Counted from the first letter of the stretch, positions 15,150 through 23,843 are shown. The stretch is DNA of 33,653 nucleotides from Syntrophales bacterium (GCA_023229765.1 JALNYO010000039.1:1-33653), one strand, 5' to 3'. The notes: generated by a model from the sequence alone, not told the origin. Translations and numbers: made by a program.

Positions 15150-16997
15150 TTATAAATCCTCCTTTTTACCATTTGCAATTCTGTATTTACCCAAATAGTT
15201 GGCCTGAATAAACGTCTGATTAAAGTGCGGGGCGCTGGCAAGTTCAATATAATTGATCATGCCGGCAATCCCTTTTGCTTCCGCACGCTTCGTAACAGAA
15301 ATCAGGGCCAACTTGGCCCCCAAACCAGCGGCATTCCCCACCTGCTCAAAACGTTCCAACGGCAGCGCAGGCAGCATGCCGGCGGTAATCGCGCTGGCAA
15401 CATCAATATAACTGCCGAAGGCCCCGGCAATAATGACTCGGTCAATCTCGTCCTCCCTTTTACCCTGGTTCTCCAGAAGCATCTGGATGCCGGCCCTGAT
15501 GGCCGCCTTTGCCAACTGTAACTCTCTGATATCATTTTGAGTTATAGTAATGGCCGGACTGCCTCCCCGCTCTTCTTTACTGACCAGTACAAATTCCCGT
15601 TGTTTTCCATTTATTATGACCCGGGGGTGATCGGCCGTCATCCGGCCGCCTTTATCAATGATTCCAGCCTTGAATAACTGCGCCAGCGCGTCCATGATTC
15701 CGGAGCCGCAGATGCCAACCGGCGGCGCTCCCTCTATGGTCTGATAATGAACCGTATCGCCGACGATCTGCATTCGCTCGATCACTCCCCGAGCGGCTCT
15801 CATGCCGTCCTTGATGTGTCCGCCTTCAAAGGCGGGGCCGGAAGCGCATGATGCGCTTGCTATCCTTCCATTGCATACCAAAGAAACCTCCGTATTGGTG
15901 CCAATATCCAGCGCCAGGACAAAGCCTTTTGCCTGCCAGACGTCCGTCGCCAGCAGCATCGCCACATGGTCGGCGCCTACAAAACCGGCAATATTCGGCA
16001 GCAGGTGCACATAGGCGCCGGCCGCTATTTTTATGCCGACGTCCCGCGCCTTGAGATCCAGGGGCTGATTAACAGCAGAAATAAAGGGAGGCAAGGCCAG
16101 TTGTTTCACCGCCAGCCCCAGAAAAATGTGGTGCATTGCAGTGTTGCCTACTACTACAGCCTCTACAACCTCGTTTATATTAATCCCGGCTTCCCGGCAC
16201 ATCTTGGCAGTTAGGCGGTTGATTGCCTCCACAGCCAGATCCCGCATTTTCAGCAAGTCTTCAGGATTTTTTATCGCGCTGGTGATGCGGCTGACAATAT
16301 CTTCCCCATAGCTGATCTGGGGATTCATGGCGCCCTTGGCGGTTACAGTTTTGCCATCGCTTAAATCCACTAGATAAGCGGCTATTTTGGTGCTGCCCAA
16401 ATCTACGGCTAACCCCAGCCGACGATCCGACGCTGACCCCACCGCGATCACTTCATTTTCGCGGACAATAGCCTGACAGTCCCAGCTATCGGCCCTGAGC
16501 TGCGGTGATAATGCGCGCAGAACATCAATGTCCAAAATGTCGCAGGTTGGTTGAGCCTGCCGGTTAATTTCTTCCAGCAGGCGCCCGGCATCGGCACGCA
16601 AATCGGCAAGGGAGGGTTCCGTAAGCGACAGACGGTACGCCTTAACGGGCGGCGCCAAAGGAACCTTTAATTCTATCCCTTCCAACTGCGTTCGCTGGGG
16701 CGATGTCATTGATTCAACTGGAATGTACAGTTTGCAGTTACTTTGAGGATAGGTCTGGCAGGCAAGACGCCAGCCCGCCTGCAGTCCTTCAGTTGTAAAG
16801 GCTTCCACCTCGTTTGCGGTCGGCTTTGAGACAATTCCGTCCAGAATTCTTATTTTACAGGTAGAACATACCCCCGCGCCTCCGCAGATGCTGTTTATTC
16901 CGATCCCTAAACGGCGGGCACAGGCCAAAAGAGATTCCTGCTCCTGACAATTGCCTCTGCGTCCTACCGGCTCATAGATAATTATATGTTCTGCCAT
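15150..16997 (-). CDS. RACE-type corrinoid activation protein (2Fe-2S + ASKHA ATPase)
   Basis: A 615-residue reductive activator of corrinoid enzymes. The N-terminus is a plant-type [2Fe-2S] ferredoxin with C38, C44 and C47 (CGGAGVCSTC) and C80. A linker (about 100-190) follows, then a large ASKHA-fold domain with VDLGSTKIAAYLVDL (about 197-211), ALDIGTNTEVSL and the GSG and GAFGS phosphate loops. RACE proteins use ATP to reduce inactive Co(II) corrinoid back to Co(I) in O-demethylase systems. It sits between a MetH-activation-like gene and the pterin-binding methyltransferase. Length and domain order are normal for the family (DUF4445). Its ribosome binding site is weak. Confidence 0.93.
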   Translation of the reverse strand: MAEHIIIYEPVGRRGNCQEQESLLACARRLGIGINSICGGAGVCSTCKIRILDGIVSKPTANEVEAFTTEGLQAGWRLACQTYPQSNCKLYIPVESMTSPQRTQLEGIELKVPLAPPVKAYRLSLTEPSLADLRADAGRLLEEINRQAQPTCDILDIDVLRALSPQLRADSWDCQAIVRENEVIAVGSASDRRLGLAVDLGSTKIAAYLVDLSDGKTVTAKGAMNPQISYGEDIVSRITSAIKNPEDLLKMRDLAVEAINRLTAKMCREAGININEVVEAVVVGNTAMHHIFLGLAVKQLALPPFISAVNQPLDLKARDVGIKIAAGAYVHLLPNIAGFVGADHVAMLLATDVWQAKGFVLALDIGTNTEVSLVCNGRIASASCASGPAFEGGHIKDGMRAARGVIERMQIVGDTVHYQTIEGAPPVGICGSGIMDALAQLFKAGIIDKGGRMTADHPRVIINGKQREFVLVSKEERGGSPAITITQNDIRELQLAKAAIRAGIQMLLENQGKREDEIDRVIIAGAFGSYIDVASAITAGMLPALPLERFEQVGNAAGLGAKLALISVTKRAEAKGIAGMINYIELASAPHFNQTFIQANYLGKYRIANGKKEDL

Positions 16998-17093
16998 TAT
17001 ATTCCGATAAACCGCTCATTTCTCGGCTGAGAAAACTTATCCCCTGTTTTTACGGTCTTTTTCCGCCTCGCAAACCAGCCTGCCCAAGCCAAT

Positions 17094-17804
17094 TTACTGC
17101 GATTCGCCTTTCTTTTGCCCTGCCGTCTTGTAATGGCAGGTTTCCCGCAGGTTGCACCGGGCGCATACTTCTGCCTGCGTCCATCTAATCATCTCGCTCC
17201 CGATGCCAATAACCATGGAAACCGACTTTCGCGGGATCATTACCCCTGAAGGGGCAAGGCTGACGCCGATTCGCGATGCTGCAGACAGTTCCAGCAAATT
17301 CCCCTGCTCGGTCAAGGGAAAGCCCGGCATGCCCGGGTTGACCGGACTGCTTAGCTCGTAACCGCGAGCGGCAACCTCGGCGGCGATAAATTTCAGGGCT
17401 TCCGGAATCAGCGTATCGACGGCGGCGCTGCCGATACCGTCCAAAAGCAGGCTGCGCAGCGTTTCTTTACTTTTAGTATAGTCGCTAACCCGTTTTTCCA
17501 AGTTTGGGCCAATGGTGACGATCAGCACAGCCAGCTCTTTGGCGCCAGGGAAAAAGGCCGGAAGAGCCGGGCCGTGGATGGCTTTGTCTCCCTCCAAAGA
17601 TATCCGGTTACCGTTCATTCCGGTTACAGGGTATTTTTCATAGGCGGCAGCCGGCGCCAGAAGCCCCCAGCTCTCTACGCCGGTCAATAACTCCTGCGTC
17701 AGCTCCTTTATCCTGGGCTGGACATTGATTCTTTCTCCAAGTCCCTGCCGCCGCAGAACCTCCTGCATATTCAGATTCAAGGGTATATCACGGATTACCG
17801 GCAT
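17094..17804 (-). CDS. MetH activation-domain-like protein with C-terminal Cys cluster
   Basis: This 236-residue protein resembles the S-adenosylmethionine-binding reactivation domain of cobalamin-dependent methionine synthase, found as a free protein in corrinoid methyltransferase clusters. The PGMPGFPLTEQGNLLEL segment corresponds to the family's conserved PG-Y/F-x-x-P-L motif, followed by GV.L.PS.MI.RKSVS. It ends with C214-x2-C217-x5-C223, a possible metal or iron-sulfur site that full-length MetH lacks. It is the first gene of the operon containing RACE and the pterin methyltransferase. A role in corrinoid reactivation or as an electron conduit to RACE is inferred from the neighbours. 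Confidence 0.82.
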   Translation of the reverse strand: MPVIRDIPLNLNMQEVLRRQGLGERINVQPRIKELTQELLTGVESWGLLAPAAAYEKYPVTGMNGNRISLEGDKAIHGPALPAFFPGAKELAVLIVTIGPNLEKRVSDYTKSKETLRSLLLDGIGSAAVDTLIPEALKFIAAEVAARGYELSSPVNPGMPGFPLTEQGNLLELSAASRIGVSLAPSGVMIPRKSVSMVIGIGSEMIRWTQAEVCARCNLRETCHYKTAGQKKGESQ

Positions 17805-18177
17805 ATCTTATCTCAGCTGATTGATTATTAACAGACGCCATCTTCCCAAGTGAATTGAAACATGGCCTTGACATTCTCGCGCTTTACCTTGAGGAATTTC
17901 ATTTGGCAGAATGATTATCCCATCGTTTAATGCATGTCAACGACTTTTTCGGACACGCCTGAACTTGTGATTGACAAAATCAGACCTGCGTGATAGGCGG
18001 CCACTTCACGACAATACTTTTCTACCTTGTTCCTTACAGCGTATATTTTGCAATATCGGCTTTTCGTGATATATATATAGCGTTTCGTCATCAGGAAGTT
18101 CCGGGCTGATAGTTTGATTGGCCAACAACGGATACGTTACAAGACATCAAACAACATAACTTTAAAGGGGGTATGAA
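17805..18177. promoter_or_regulatory. Divergent promoter region of the methyltransferase locus
   Basis: A 373-bp gene-free spacer between the minus-strand activator operon and the plus-strand TRAP operon. It is AT-rich with a TATATATATA stretch near 18070-18080. A TTGACA (near 17972) is not followed by a good -10 box. A strong AAAGGGGG ribosome binding site (near 18164) precedes the binding-protein gene. Both operons must start here, but I could not place promoters or operators with confidence. Confidence 0.45.
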
Positions 18178-19239
18178 ATGAAAAAAGGGGCTTTGCTGTT
18201 ACTTTTCGCATTTGTCTTTGTTTTTGGGGCTTATACGCCTGCTGGGGCTGACGTAATAAAACTGAAGTCAGCCAATTATCTTCCGCAGTCTCATAAGATG
18301 TCGCTCCTCGGGCAGAAGTTCTGCGATGAAGTGAATAAACGTCTGGCCGGCAAGGTGGAGATCACGTACTTCCCGGGCGGAACGCTGCTGTCTCCCGACA
18401 AGATGTACAACGGGATAACGCAGGGCATCGCGGACATGGGTTTGTCCCATATCGCATACAACACAGGCCGCTTTCCCGTAACGGAAGCTCTCCAGATGCC
18501 CTTGGGCTATCCGAGCGGATGGGTGGCATCCATGGTATCAAGCGACTTCTACAATAAGTTCAAGCCTAAGGAGTGGGAAAAGGTTCATGTGCTTTATCTT
18601 ACCATGAGCGGCCCCTGCATCATCCATAGCGTCAGCAAACCCGTCAGAACCCTCGAGGACTTGAAGGGCATGAAGATTCGGGGCACCGGAACGCTGGCAG
18701 ACGTTTTGAAGGCCTTGGGCGCATCGCCTGTTCCTCTGGCCATGCCGGACGTTTACGAGTCGCTCCGAAGGAAGGTCCTCGATGGCGTCATGGTCGATTT
18801 GAGCGTTTTGAGACAATGGAAGTTTGCCGAAGTGGAGAAGTACGTCACCGCCAACTGGCAGCTCGGTACGGGGTATGTCTTCTATTTTGTCATGGACCAG
18901 AACAAGTGGAAAAGCCTGCCCCCGGAAGCTCAGAAGGTTTTTACCGAGGTAGCGGCGGAGATCTCCGACCTGCAGGCAGTTCTGTGGAACGATACGGATG
19001 TTGACTCCCGGGACTACTTCGTAAAGAACATGGGCGGCCAGATTCTGCCCCTCAGCGATGCCGAGGCGGCCAAATGGAAAAAGGCGGTCGAGCCGGTCAT
19101 CTCCGATTATAAGAAAGCCATGCAAAAGCAGGGACACAGTGCGGCTGAAACCGACAGTTGGATGAAGTTCATCGCAGAACGTATCGACTACTGGACGAAG
19201 CAGGAGAAGAAGAAGGGTATTGCAACGCCTTTTCTCTAA
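18178..19239 (+). CDS. TRAP transporter substrate-binding protein (DctP family)
   Basis: This 353-residue periplasmic protein has a signal peptide (KKGALLLLFAFVFVFGAY, cleavage probably after AGA). The mature part has the DctP-family start (IKLKSANYLPQSHKMS) and the hinge region DLKGMKIRGTGTLADVLKALGASPVPLAMPDVYESLRRKVLDG, where the Arg of KIRG usually salt-bridges a substrate carboxylate. This suggests uptake of an organic acid, perhaps a methoxylated or methylated one. It is the first gene of an operon with the permease genes (19432, 19907) and the corrinoid protein and methyltransferase. Two hairpins in the 192-bp spacer behind it probably keep its level above that of the permease. Confidence 0.92.
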   Translation: MKKGALLLLFAFVFVFGAYTPAGADVIKLKSANYLPQSHKMSLLGQKFCDEVNKRLAGKVEITYFPGGTLLSPDKMYNGITQGIADMGLSHIAYNTGRFPVTEALQMPLGYPSGWVASMVSSDFYNKFKPKEWEKVHVLYLTMSGPCIIHSVSKPVRTLEDLKGMKIRGTGTLADVLKALGASPVPLAMPDVYESLRRKVLDGVMVDLSVLRQWKFAEVEKYVTANWQLGTGYVFYFVMDQNKWKSLPPEAQKVFTEVAAEISDLQAVLWNDTDVDSRDYFVKNMGGQILPLSDAEAAKWKKAVEPVISDYKKAMQKQGHSAAETDSWMKFIAERIDYWTKQEKKKGIATPFL

Positions 19240-19278
19240 CAGAAAAATTGCGGAAAGGTGCAGGGCATGACCAGCGGA

Positions 19279-19309
19279 GGCGTGTGAAGAACAAAGACTC
19301 TTCACCGCC
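19279..19309 (+). terminator. Attenuator-like hairpin behind the binding-protein gene
   Basis: GGCG-T-GTGAAGA (19279-19290) pairs with TCTTCAC-CGCC (19299-19309), an 11-bp stem with one bulged T, followed by TTTGTT. It could act as a partial terminator or as a 3' stabiliser of the binding-protein message. Confidence 0.6.
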
Positions 19310-19385
19310 TTTGTTGCGTATGCCTTGCGCTTTCTTGTAATGGCGGCATAATAAGTATAGGCAACTATGGATATTTACACTGATT

Positions 19386-19419
19386 CAGGCGCTCCGCGAA
19401 AAGTGCGGCAGAGCGCCTG
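19386..19419 (+). promoter_or_regulatory. Hairpin immediately before the permease ribosome binding site
   Basis: CAGGCGCTC (19386-19394) pairs perfectly with GAGCGCCTG (19411-19419), and an inner CGC/GCG may add to the stem. It ends two to three bases before the GGGAGGG ribosome binding site of the small permease gene. It is well placed to block 3' decay of the upstream message or to tune permease translation. Confidence 0.55.
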
Positions 19420-19431
19420 AAGGGAGGGATT

Positions 19432-19914
19432 ATGAAAACCCTGGAAACCTGGGTAAGGCGCATCAGCGATATACTGAACCTTATCGCTGCGGCGGCTCTC
19501 ACCTTTATGATGTTTCTCACCGTGGTTGATGTGGCCCTGAGAGCCGGCAGTCAGCCTATTATCGGGGTTTACGAGGTCGTCGGGCTGACTCTGGCGATTG
19601 TGATTGGCCTTTCTCTTCCCCAGGTTTCCCTCGACGGCGCTCATGTTTATATGGAGTTCGGCTTGGACCTGCTTTCTCCCCAAGGTCAGAATATTCTGAA
19701 AACAATCACCCGCATAATCGGCATCGGCCTTTTTTTGTTCATCGGGTACAATCTTTTGTCTGTAGGCGCCGAGTTTCACTCATCCGGGGAAGTATCTCCG
19801 ACACTGAGGCTCCCCTTCTTCCCCGTCGCCTACGCCCTGGCCGTCTGCTGCTTCCTGCAGTGCCTCGTCTTTATAATACAAATAACCACGATCTGGGGAG
19901 GACAACATGAATGA
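19432..19914 (+). CDS. TRAP transporter small permease (DctQ family)
   Basis: This 160-residue membrane protein has four hydrophobic helices (about residues 15-37, 48-66, 88-108 and 126-150), the standard DctQ topology. The helix 1 region (LTFMMFLTVVDVALRA) ends in the family's DV-x-x-R motif, and the loop PQVSLDGAHVYMEF carries the conserved H-V/I pattern. It partners the large permease, whose gene overlaps its end by 8 bp. A GGGAGGG ribosome binding site supports ATG 19432. Function follows from operon context: Na+ or H+ coupled uptake with the DctP protein upstream. Confidence 0.9.
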   Translation: MKTLETWVRRISDILNLIAAAALTFMMFLTVVDVALRAGSQPIIGVYEVVGLTLAIVIGLSLPQVSLDGAHVYMEFGLDLLSPQGQNILKTITRIIGIGLFLFIGYNLLSVGAEFHSSGEVSPTLRLPFFPVAYALAVCCFLQCLVFIIQITTIWGGQHE

Positions 19915-21214
19915 AGTCACTATTGGCTTTCTTGGCCTCGTCACGTTGCTGCTCTTCTTTGCGACCGGGTTTGAATTGGGCTTTTCCATGGCTCTGGTGG
20001 GCTTCGCCGGTTTCGCGATCCTCAACGGCATGCATGGGGCCATGAACCTCCTCGGCAGAGACATATACGACGTTTTCACAAACTACGGCTACACCGTTTT
20101 TCCCCTCTTTATCCTGATGGGACAGATAGGTTTCAATGCGGGCATCGCGGTCAGGCTTTACGATTCGGCTAACAAATTCATCGGCCACATTCCCGGCGGC
20201 CTCGCCATGGCTACGGTTGTTGGCGCCACAGGCTTCAAAGCGATCTGCGGCTCCTCGGCCGCCACTTCCGCCACTTTTGCCAGCTTTGCCGTTCCCGAAA
20301 TGAACCGTTATAAATATGACATCCGGTTATCGACAGGCATTGTGGCAACGGTAGGAACCCTCGGGGTCATCATCCCGCCGAGCGTCACCCTGATACTGCT
20401 GGGAATAATAACGGAGCAGTCCATAGGACAGCTCTTCCTCGCCGGCATGGTCCCCGGCCTTATCATCGCAGCCCTTTTTATCGGCATCATTTACGGATGG
20501 GCAAAAATCAACCCGCAAGTGGCTCCCAGATCCGAAAGATCCTCGTGGCCCACAAGGATTAAATCCCTGCCCGAAATCGGCTGGGTGCTGCTCGTCTTTC
20601 TGGTTGTCGTCGGGGGAATCATGCAGGGCTATTTCACCCCCTCGGAGGCCGGTGCGGTAGGAACATTTGCCGTTCTCCTGCTTGCGATAGCCCAGAGGGA
20701 TATGTCCTTCAAGAAGTACATCACATCCCTCAAGGAAGCGCTGCGCACCGCCGGCATGCTGCTGATGCTCATCGCTGGCTCCACCGTTTTCGGCCATTTC
20801 ATCACGGTGACGACTATCCCCCAGCACCTGGCAGAGTGGCTGGTCAGCCTGCCTCTCGACCGCTACATTATTCTAACCATGATTTTTATCGCCTACTTGA
20901 TAGGCGGCTCCTTTATCGATGATCTTGCCTTCATGATCCTCGCCACTCCGATCTTTTACCCCGTGGTGCTGAAGCTTGGCTTCAACCCCCTGTGGTTCGG
21001 CATAGTGCTCGGGGTTGTTCTGATGATCGGCGTAGTCATTCCGCCGGTAGCCATCTGCGTATTCGTAGTAAAAAATATCACCAAGACGCCCATCGGCACC
21101 ATTTACAAAGGGGTGGCGCCGTTTCTCATTTCCCTTTTTGCCGTCTGGGGCCTCCTCTATGCCTTCCCCCAACTTGTGCTCTGGCTGCCCTCGGTGTTCT
21201 TCAATGTTGGATAA
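19907..21214 (+). CDS. TRAP transporter large permease (DctM family)
   Basis: This 435-residue membrane protein is the transport channel of the DctPQM system, with about 12 hydrophobic helices. Family motifs include GGLAMATVVGATGFKAICGSSAATSA (about 98-123), GIVATVGTLGVIIPPSVTLILLG and the later repeat GVVLMIGVVIPPVAICVFVVKNI. The GVIIPPS and GVVIPPV half-repeats mark the two hairpins of the elevator domain. ATG 19907 lies inside the end of the small permease gene, with GGAGG at 19897-19901. Length is normal and the gene appears intact. The corrinoid-protein gene follows after 133 bp on the same strand. Confidence 0.93.
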   Translation: MNEVTIGFLGLVTLLLFFATGFELGFSMALVGFAGFAILNGMHGAMNLLGRDIYDVFTNYGYTVFPLFILMGQIGFNAGIAVRLYDSANKFIGHIPGGLAMATVVGATGFKAICGSSAATSATFASFAVPEMNRYKYDIRLSTGIVATVGTLGVIIPPSVTLILLGIITEQSIGQLFLAGMVPGLIIAALFIGIIYGWAKINPQVAPRSERSSWPTRIKSLPEIGWVLLVFLVVVGGIMQGYFTPSEAGAVGTFAVLLLAIAQRDMSFKKYITSLKEALRTAGMLLMLIAGSTVFGHFITVTTIPQHLAEWLVSLPLDRYIILTMIFIAYLIGGSFIDDLAFMILATPIFYPVVLKLGFNPLWFGIVLGVVLMIGVVIPPVAICVFVVKNITKTPIGTIYKGVAPFLISLFAVWGLLYAFPQLVLWLPSVFFNVG

Positions 21215-21347
21215 ATTGATATAAGCGGTTTAAAAGCACAGCCGCACCGAGTCTTGATTCTTTCCTGACGCAGGAGGCTGCGACAATATTATAATCAAAC
21301 ATTATTCAGGTAAATAACCATAATTTGCTAACGGAAGGAGAATTGCG

Positions 21348-21980
21348 ATGGCAGGAGATTTGATCAGTTTGATGGCGGAATTCAAGGAAGACGAGGTGTT
21401 AAAGATTGTAGAAGAACGTCTTAACGCCAATGAAGACCCCGCTAAAATTCTGGATGACGCCCGCAGTGCGATGGAGATTGTCGGCAGGCGTTTTGCTGAC
21501 GGTGAATATTTCATCCCTGATCTGGTTTACTCCGGAGAGATTCTCAAGGAGGTGACGGATCTGGTTAAGCCGAAGCTGAAAGGGGCATCCGAGGTGAAAA
21601 GGCTGGGGAAGGTTATCGTCGGCACGGTTGCCGGGGACATACATGACATCGGCAAGGACATCGTTGTCTTTATGCTCGATGTCAACGGCTTTGAGGTTTT
21701 GGATCTGGGCGTGGATGTGCCGGCGGAGAAGTTTATCGAAAAGATCAAAGAGAGCGGTGCAGCGATTGTTGCTTTAAGCGGTTTTCTGACGCTTTCCTAT
21801 GACTCGATGAAGGCGACGATTGACGCCATCCAAGGAGCCGGCCTGCGCGACAAGGTGAAGATCATGATCGGCGGCGGCCAGATTAATGAAGATATAAGAA
21901 AATATACCAGCGCGGATGCCTATGGGAAGGATGCCATGGCCGGGGTGAAGTTTGCCAAGGAGTGGACGAGCGCCGCATAA
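21348..21980 (+). CDS. Corrinoid (B12-binding) methyl-carrier protein, copy 1
   Basis: This 210-residue corrinoid protein belongs to the MtaC/MtbC/MttC-like group. It has an N-terminal helical cap (about 1-80) and a Rossmann-like cobalamin domain with D97-x-H99-x2-G102, where H99 would ligate cobalt base-off. S144-G and the GGG at 175-177 complete the B12 site. It carries the methyl group between a substrate methyltransferase and the pterin enzyme. ATG 21348 follows GGAAGGAG. It is followed after 32 bp by the UroD-fold methyltransferase gene. Residues 65-210 are almost identical to the second copy at 33214-33653 (three amino-acid differences), far closer than the methyltransferases they accompany. 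Confidence 0.95.
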   Translation: MAGDLISLMAEFKEDEVLKIVEERLNANEDPAKILDDARSAMEIVGRRFADGEYFIPDLVYSGEILKEVTDLVKPKLKGASEVKRLGKVIVGTVAGDIHDIGKDIVVFMLDVNGFEVLDLGVDVPAEKFIEKIKESGAAIVALSGFLTLSYDSMKATIDAIQGAGLRDKVKIMIGGGQINEDIRKYTSADAYGKDAMAGVKFAKEWTSAA

Positions 21981-22038
21981 GCGCTTTGAGATAACCTGTC
22001 AGGAGGGAAATTATGGAAAAGCAATGGAAGGATCTGTC
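21541..22038 (+). repeat. Inverted repeat, left copy (corrinoid gene to methyltransferase start)
   Basis: This 498-bp stretch matches the reverse complement of 33156-33653 without gaps, with about ten substitutions by eye. It includes two thirds of the corrinoid gene, the identical intergenic spacer, and the first 26 bases of the methyltransferase gene, after which similarity falls sharply. The repeat may extend further left, but the partner copy is cut by the window edge. Confidence 0.9.
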
Positions 22039-23350
22039 CGCGGATGAAAAACAGGAGGCGATGTTTGACTCCTGGCTTTCGCCTAAGGGCGTGAAGTTTG
22101 TAAATCCTGAAGCCGAGAAGCTCTACAAGGAAAGGGTGACGCGCTTTAAAGATGCTATCCAGTTAAGGAAAAAACCGGACAGGGTTCCGGTTTTTCCCAA
22201 TACCAACTTTTTCCCGGCACTTTATTCCGGCATTACCCCGCAAGAGGCGATGTATGACTACGACAAACTCTATGCAGCGTATAAAAAATATGTGCTCGAC
22301 TTCGCCCCGGATGCTCATGGCGGGGCCGGCCTGCCCGGTCCCGGAAGAATGTTCGAGATTCTGGACTATAAGTTATACAACTGGCCCGGGCACGGGGTTG
22401 ATCCCCGTTATACATATCAGGCTGTTGAGCGGGAATATGTGAATCCCGATGAATATGACAAATTGATCGCCGATCCCGCTGCATTCTTCACCAATACATA
22501 CCTTCCCCGCATCATGGGGGCGCTGGACGGCTTTAAGCTTCTGCCGCCGCTTACTGGCATCATAGAACTGCCGTTCACCGGTCCCAATATAGCGCATTAC
22601 GGTTTGCCGGAGGTGCAGGCTTCCCTTGAGAAACTTATGGAAGCGGGACGCGAGGCGCTGAAATGGTTTAACCGCATGCATGAATTCGACAGAGAAATGG
22701 CTTCCTTGGGATTCCCCTGTTTCTTCGGCGGCTTTACCAAAACTCCTTATGACATCATCGCCGATACCCTCCGGGGAACCAAGGGCGCCATCATGGACGT
22801 TTACCGTCAGCCGGCCAAACTGCTCGAAGCGCTCGAGGCGTTAACCCCGATTGCGATTAACATGGGTACATCCGTGTCAAAATTGAGCGGTAATCCTATA
22901 GTATTCATCCCCTTGCACAAGGGCGCTGATGGATTCATGTCCGATGCGCAGTTCAAAAAATTCTACTGGCCCACCTTCCGAAAGTTATTGATGGGCTTGA
23001 TCGAAGAGGGCTGCGTGCCGTTTTCATACGTTGAGGGGAGCTTCAACACCCGGCTGGAGGTTATCAAAGATGTCCCCAAGGGCAAAGTTATCTGGTGTTT
23101 CGACTTGACGGATATGGCCAAAGCAGCGGAAATACTCGGCGATACGGAATGTATTGCCGGAAATATGCCGGTTGTCGCATTAAATGTAGCTACCCCTCAG
23201 GAAGTAAAAGACCTTGCGAAAGGGTTGATTGACACAGTGGGTAAAAACGGAGGCTACATCATGTCAACCGGGGTAGCGCTCGATGAGGCAAAGCCTGAGA
23301 ACGTAAAAGCGATGGTTGACTTCACGAAGGAGTACGGCATATACAAATAA
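22013..23350 (+). CDS. UroD-fold corrinoid methyltransferase 1
   Basis: This 445-residue protein has the uroporphyrinogen-decarboxylase TIM-barrel fold used by MtaA, MtbA and MtvB-type methyltransferases. It has an N-terminal extension (about 1-50), then IQLRKKPDRVPVFP, a PGPGRMFEILDYKLYNWPGHGV loop, TPYDIIADTLRGT and PLHKGADGFMSDAQFKKFYWP. The adjacent corrinoid gene marks it as a methyl donor enzyme rather than a decarboxylase. The HxC...C zinc site of MtaA/MtbA is not seen: the equivalent stretches read YVEGSF and MSTGVA. The substrate is probably a methoxy or methyl compound imported by the TRAP system, but is not proven. GGAGGG lies before ATG 22013. Confidence 0.85.
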   Translation: MEKQWKDLSADEKQEAMFDSWLSPKGVKFVNPEAEKLYKERVTRFKDAIQLRKKPDRVPVFPNTNFFPALYSGITPQEAMYDYDKLYAAYKKYVLDFAPDAHGGAGLPGPGRMFEILDYKLYNWPGHGVDPRYTYQAVEREYVNPDEYDKLIADPAAFFTNTYLPRIMGALDGFKLLPPLTGIIELPFTGPNIAHYGLPEVQASLEKLMEAGREALKWFNRMHEFDREMASLGFPCFFGGFTKTPYDIIADTLRGTKGAIMDVYRQPAKLLEALEALTPIAINMGTSVSKLSGNPIVFIPLHKGADGFMSDAQFKKFYWPTFRKLLMGLIEEGCVPFSYVEGSFNTRLEVIKDVPKGKVIWCFDLTDMAKAAEILGDTECIAGNMPVVALNVATPQEVKDLAKGLIDTVGKNGGYIMSTGVALDEAKPENVKAMVDFTKEYGIYK

Positions 23351-23430
23351 AGGTACATCCGGATAAAGCATGCTTTGCTTAATGAATAGGAACGGCTGAA
23401 AAAGACGAAGAGAAAGAGGCCATGCAGGAA

Positions 23431-23460
23431 AGGCGAGGGATGGAAGTCCTTCGCTTTTCT
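23431..23460 (+). terminator. Intrinsic terminator behind methyltransferase 1
   Basis: AGGCGAGGGA (23431-23440) pairs with TCCTTCGCTT (23447-23456), with two G-T pairs and a six-base loop, followed by TTCT. It lies 80 bp after the stop of the methyltransferase gene and before the convergent ferredoxin gene. Confidence 0.55.
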
Positions 23461-23595
23461 TGTAGATCGCGGAAGGGCTCCCGTCAGTGGTCTTTGACCT
23501 TTTCCTTGCGAGTTTTGTTTCATCGATTTTTTAGCCAACAAGCGGCTGTAGGGGAAATTACAGAGTCCCTCTGACAAGTATCTGTTTTATCCCTG

Positions 23596-23811
23596 CTATT
23601 TGTAAAGGAGCATTTGCGGAAGGGGTATGCGCAGTTGGATGGCGCCCTGAACCGGACATTCCTCCACACATGCGCCACAGTGCCAACACTCATAAGGGTA
23701 TTTCACCACGGGCGGCGCTTTCTTATCTTCCATTACCAATACGTCCGAAGGGCATACCTTCACACATACTCCACAGCTAACACACTTGGTCTCCTCTATC
23801 ACAACTGACAT
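23596..23811 (-). CDS. 2[4Fe-4S] ferredoxin
   Basis: This 71-residue protein has two complete cluster motifs: C10-x2-C13-x2-C16-x3-C20-P and C42-x2-C45-x2-C48-x3-C52-P. A short linker (MEDKKAPPVVKYPYE) resembles the small AprB-type subunit, but the longer AprB tail is missing. The frame could start at TTG 23823, but ATG 23811 has GGAGGA at the proper distance. It lies 32 bp behind the flavoprotein gene in the same operon and is most likely its electron-transfer partner. It could also supply electrons to the RACE protein, which is a guess from the context. Confidence 0.92.
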   Translation of the reverse strand: MSVVIEETKCVSCGVCVKVCPSDVLVMEDKKAPPVVKYPYECWHCGACVEECPVQGAIQLRIPLPQMLLYK

Positions 23812-23843
23812 TTGTTCCTCCAATCAGCTCGCTGGTCTTTATC

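Noticed and set aside
17903..17920. Sigma-54 type promoter (TGGCAG...) upstream of the TRAP operon
   Set aside because: The -24-like half is present but the -12 half (TTGCA) is not found at the right distance.
22013..23350. Uroporphyrinogen decarboxylase for haem synthesis
   Set aside because: It is about 100 residues longer than HemE, lies beside corrinoid and RACE genes, and has no other haem genes near it.
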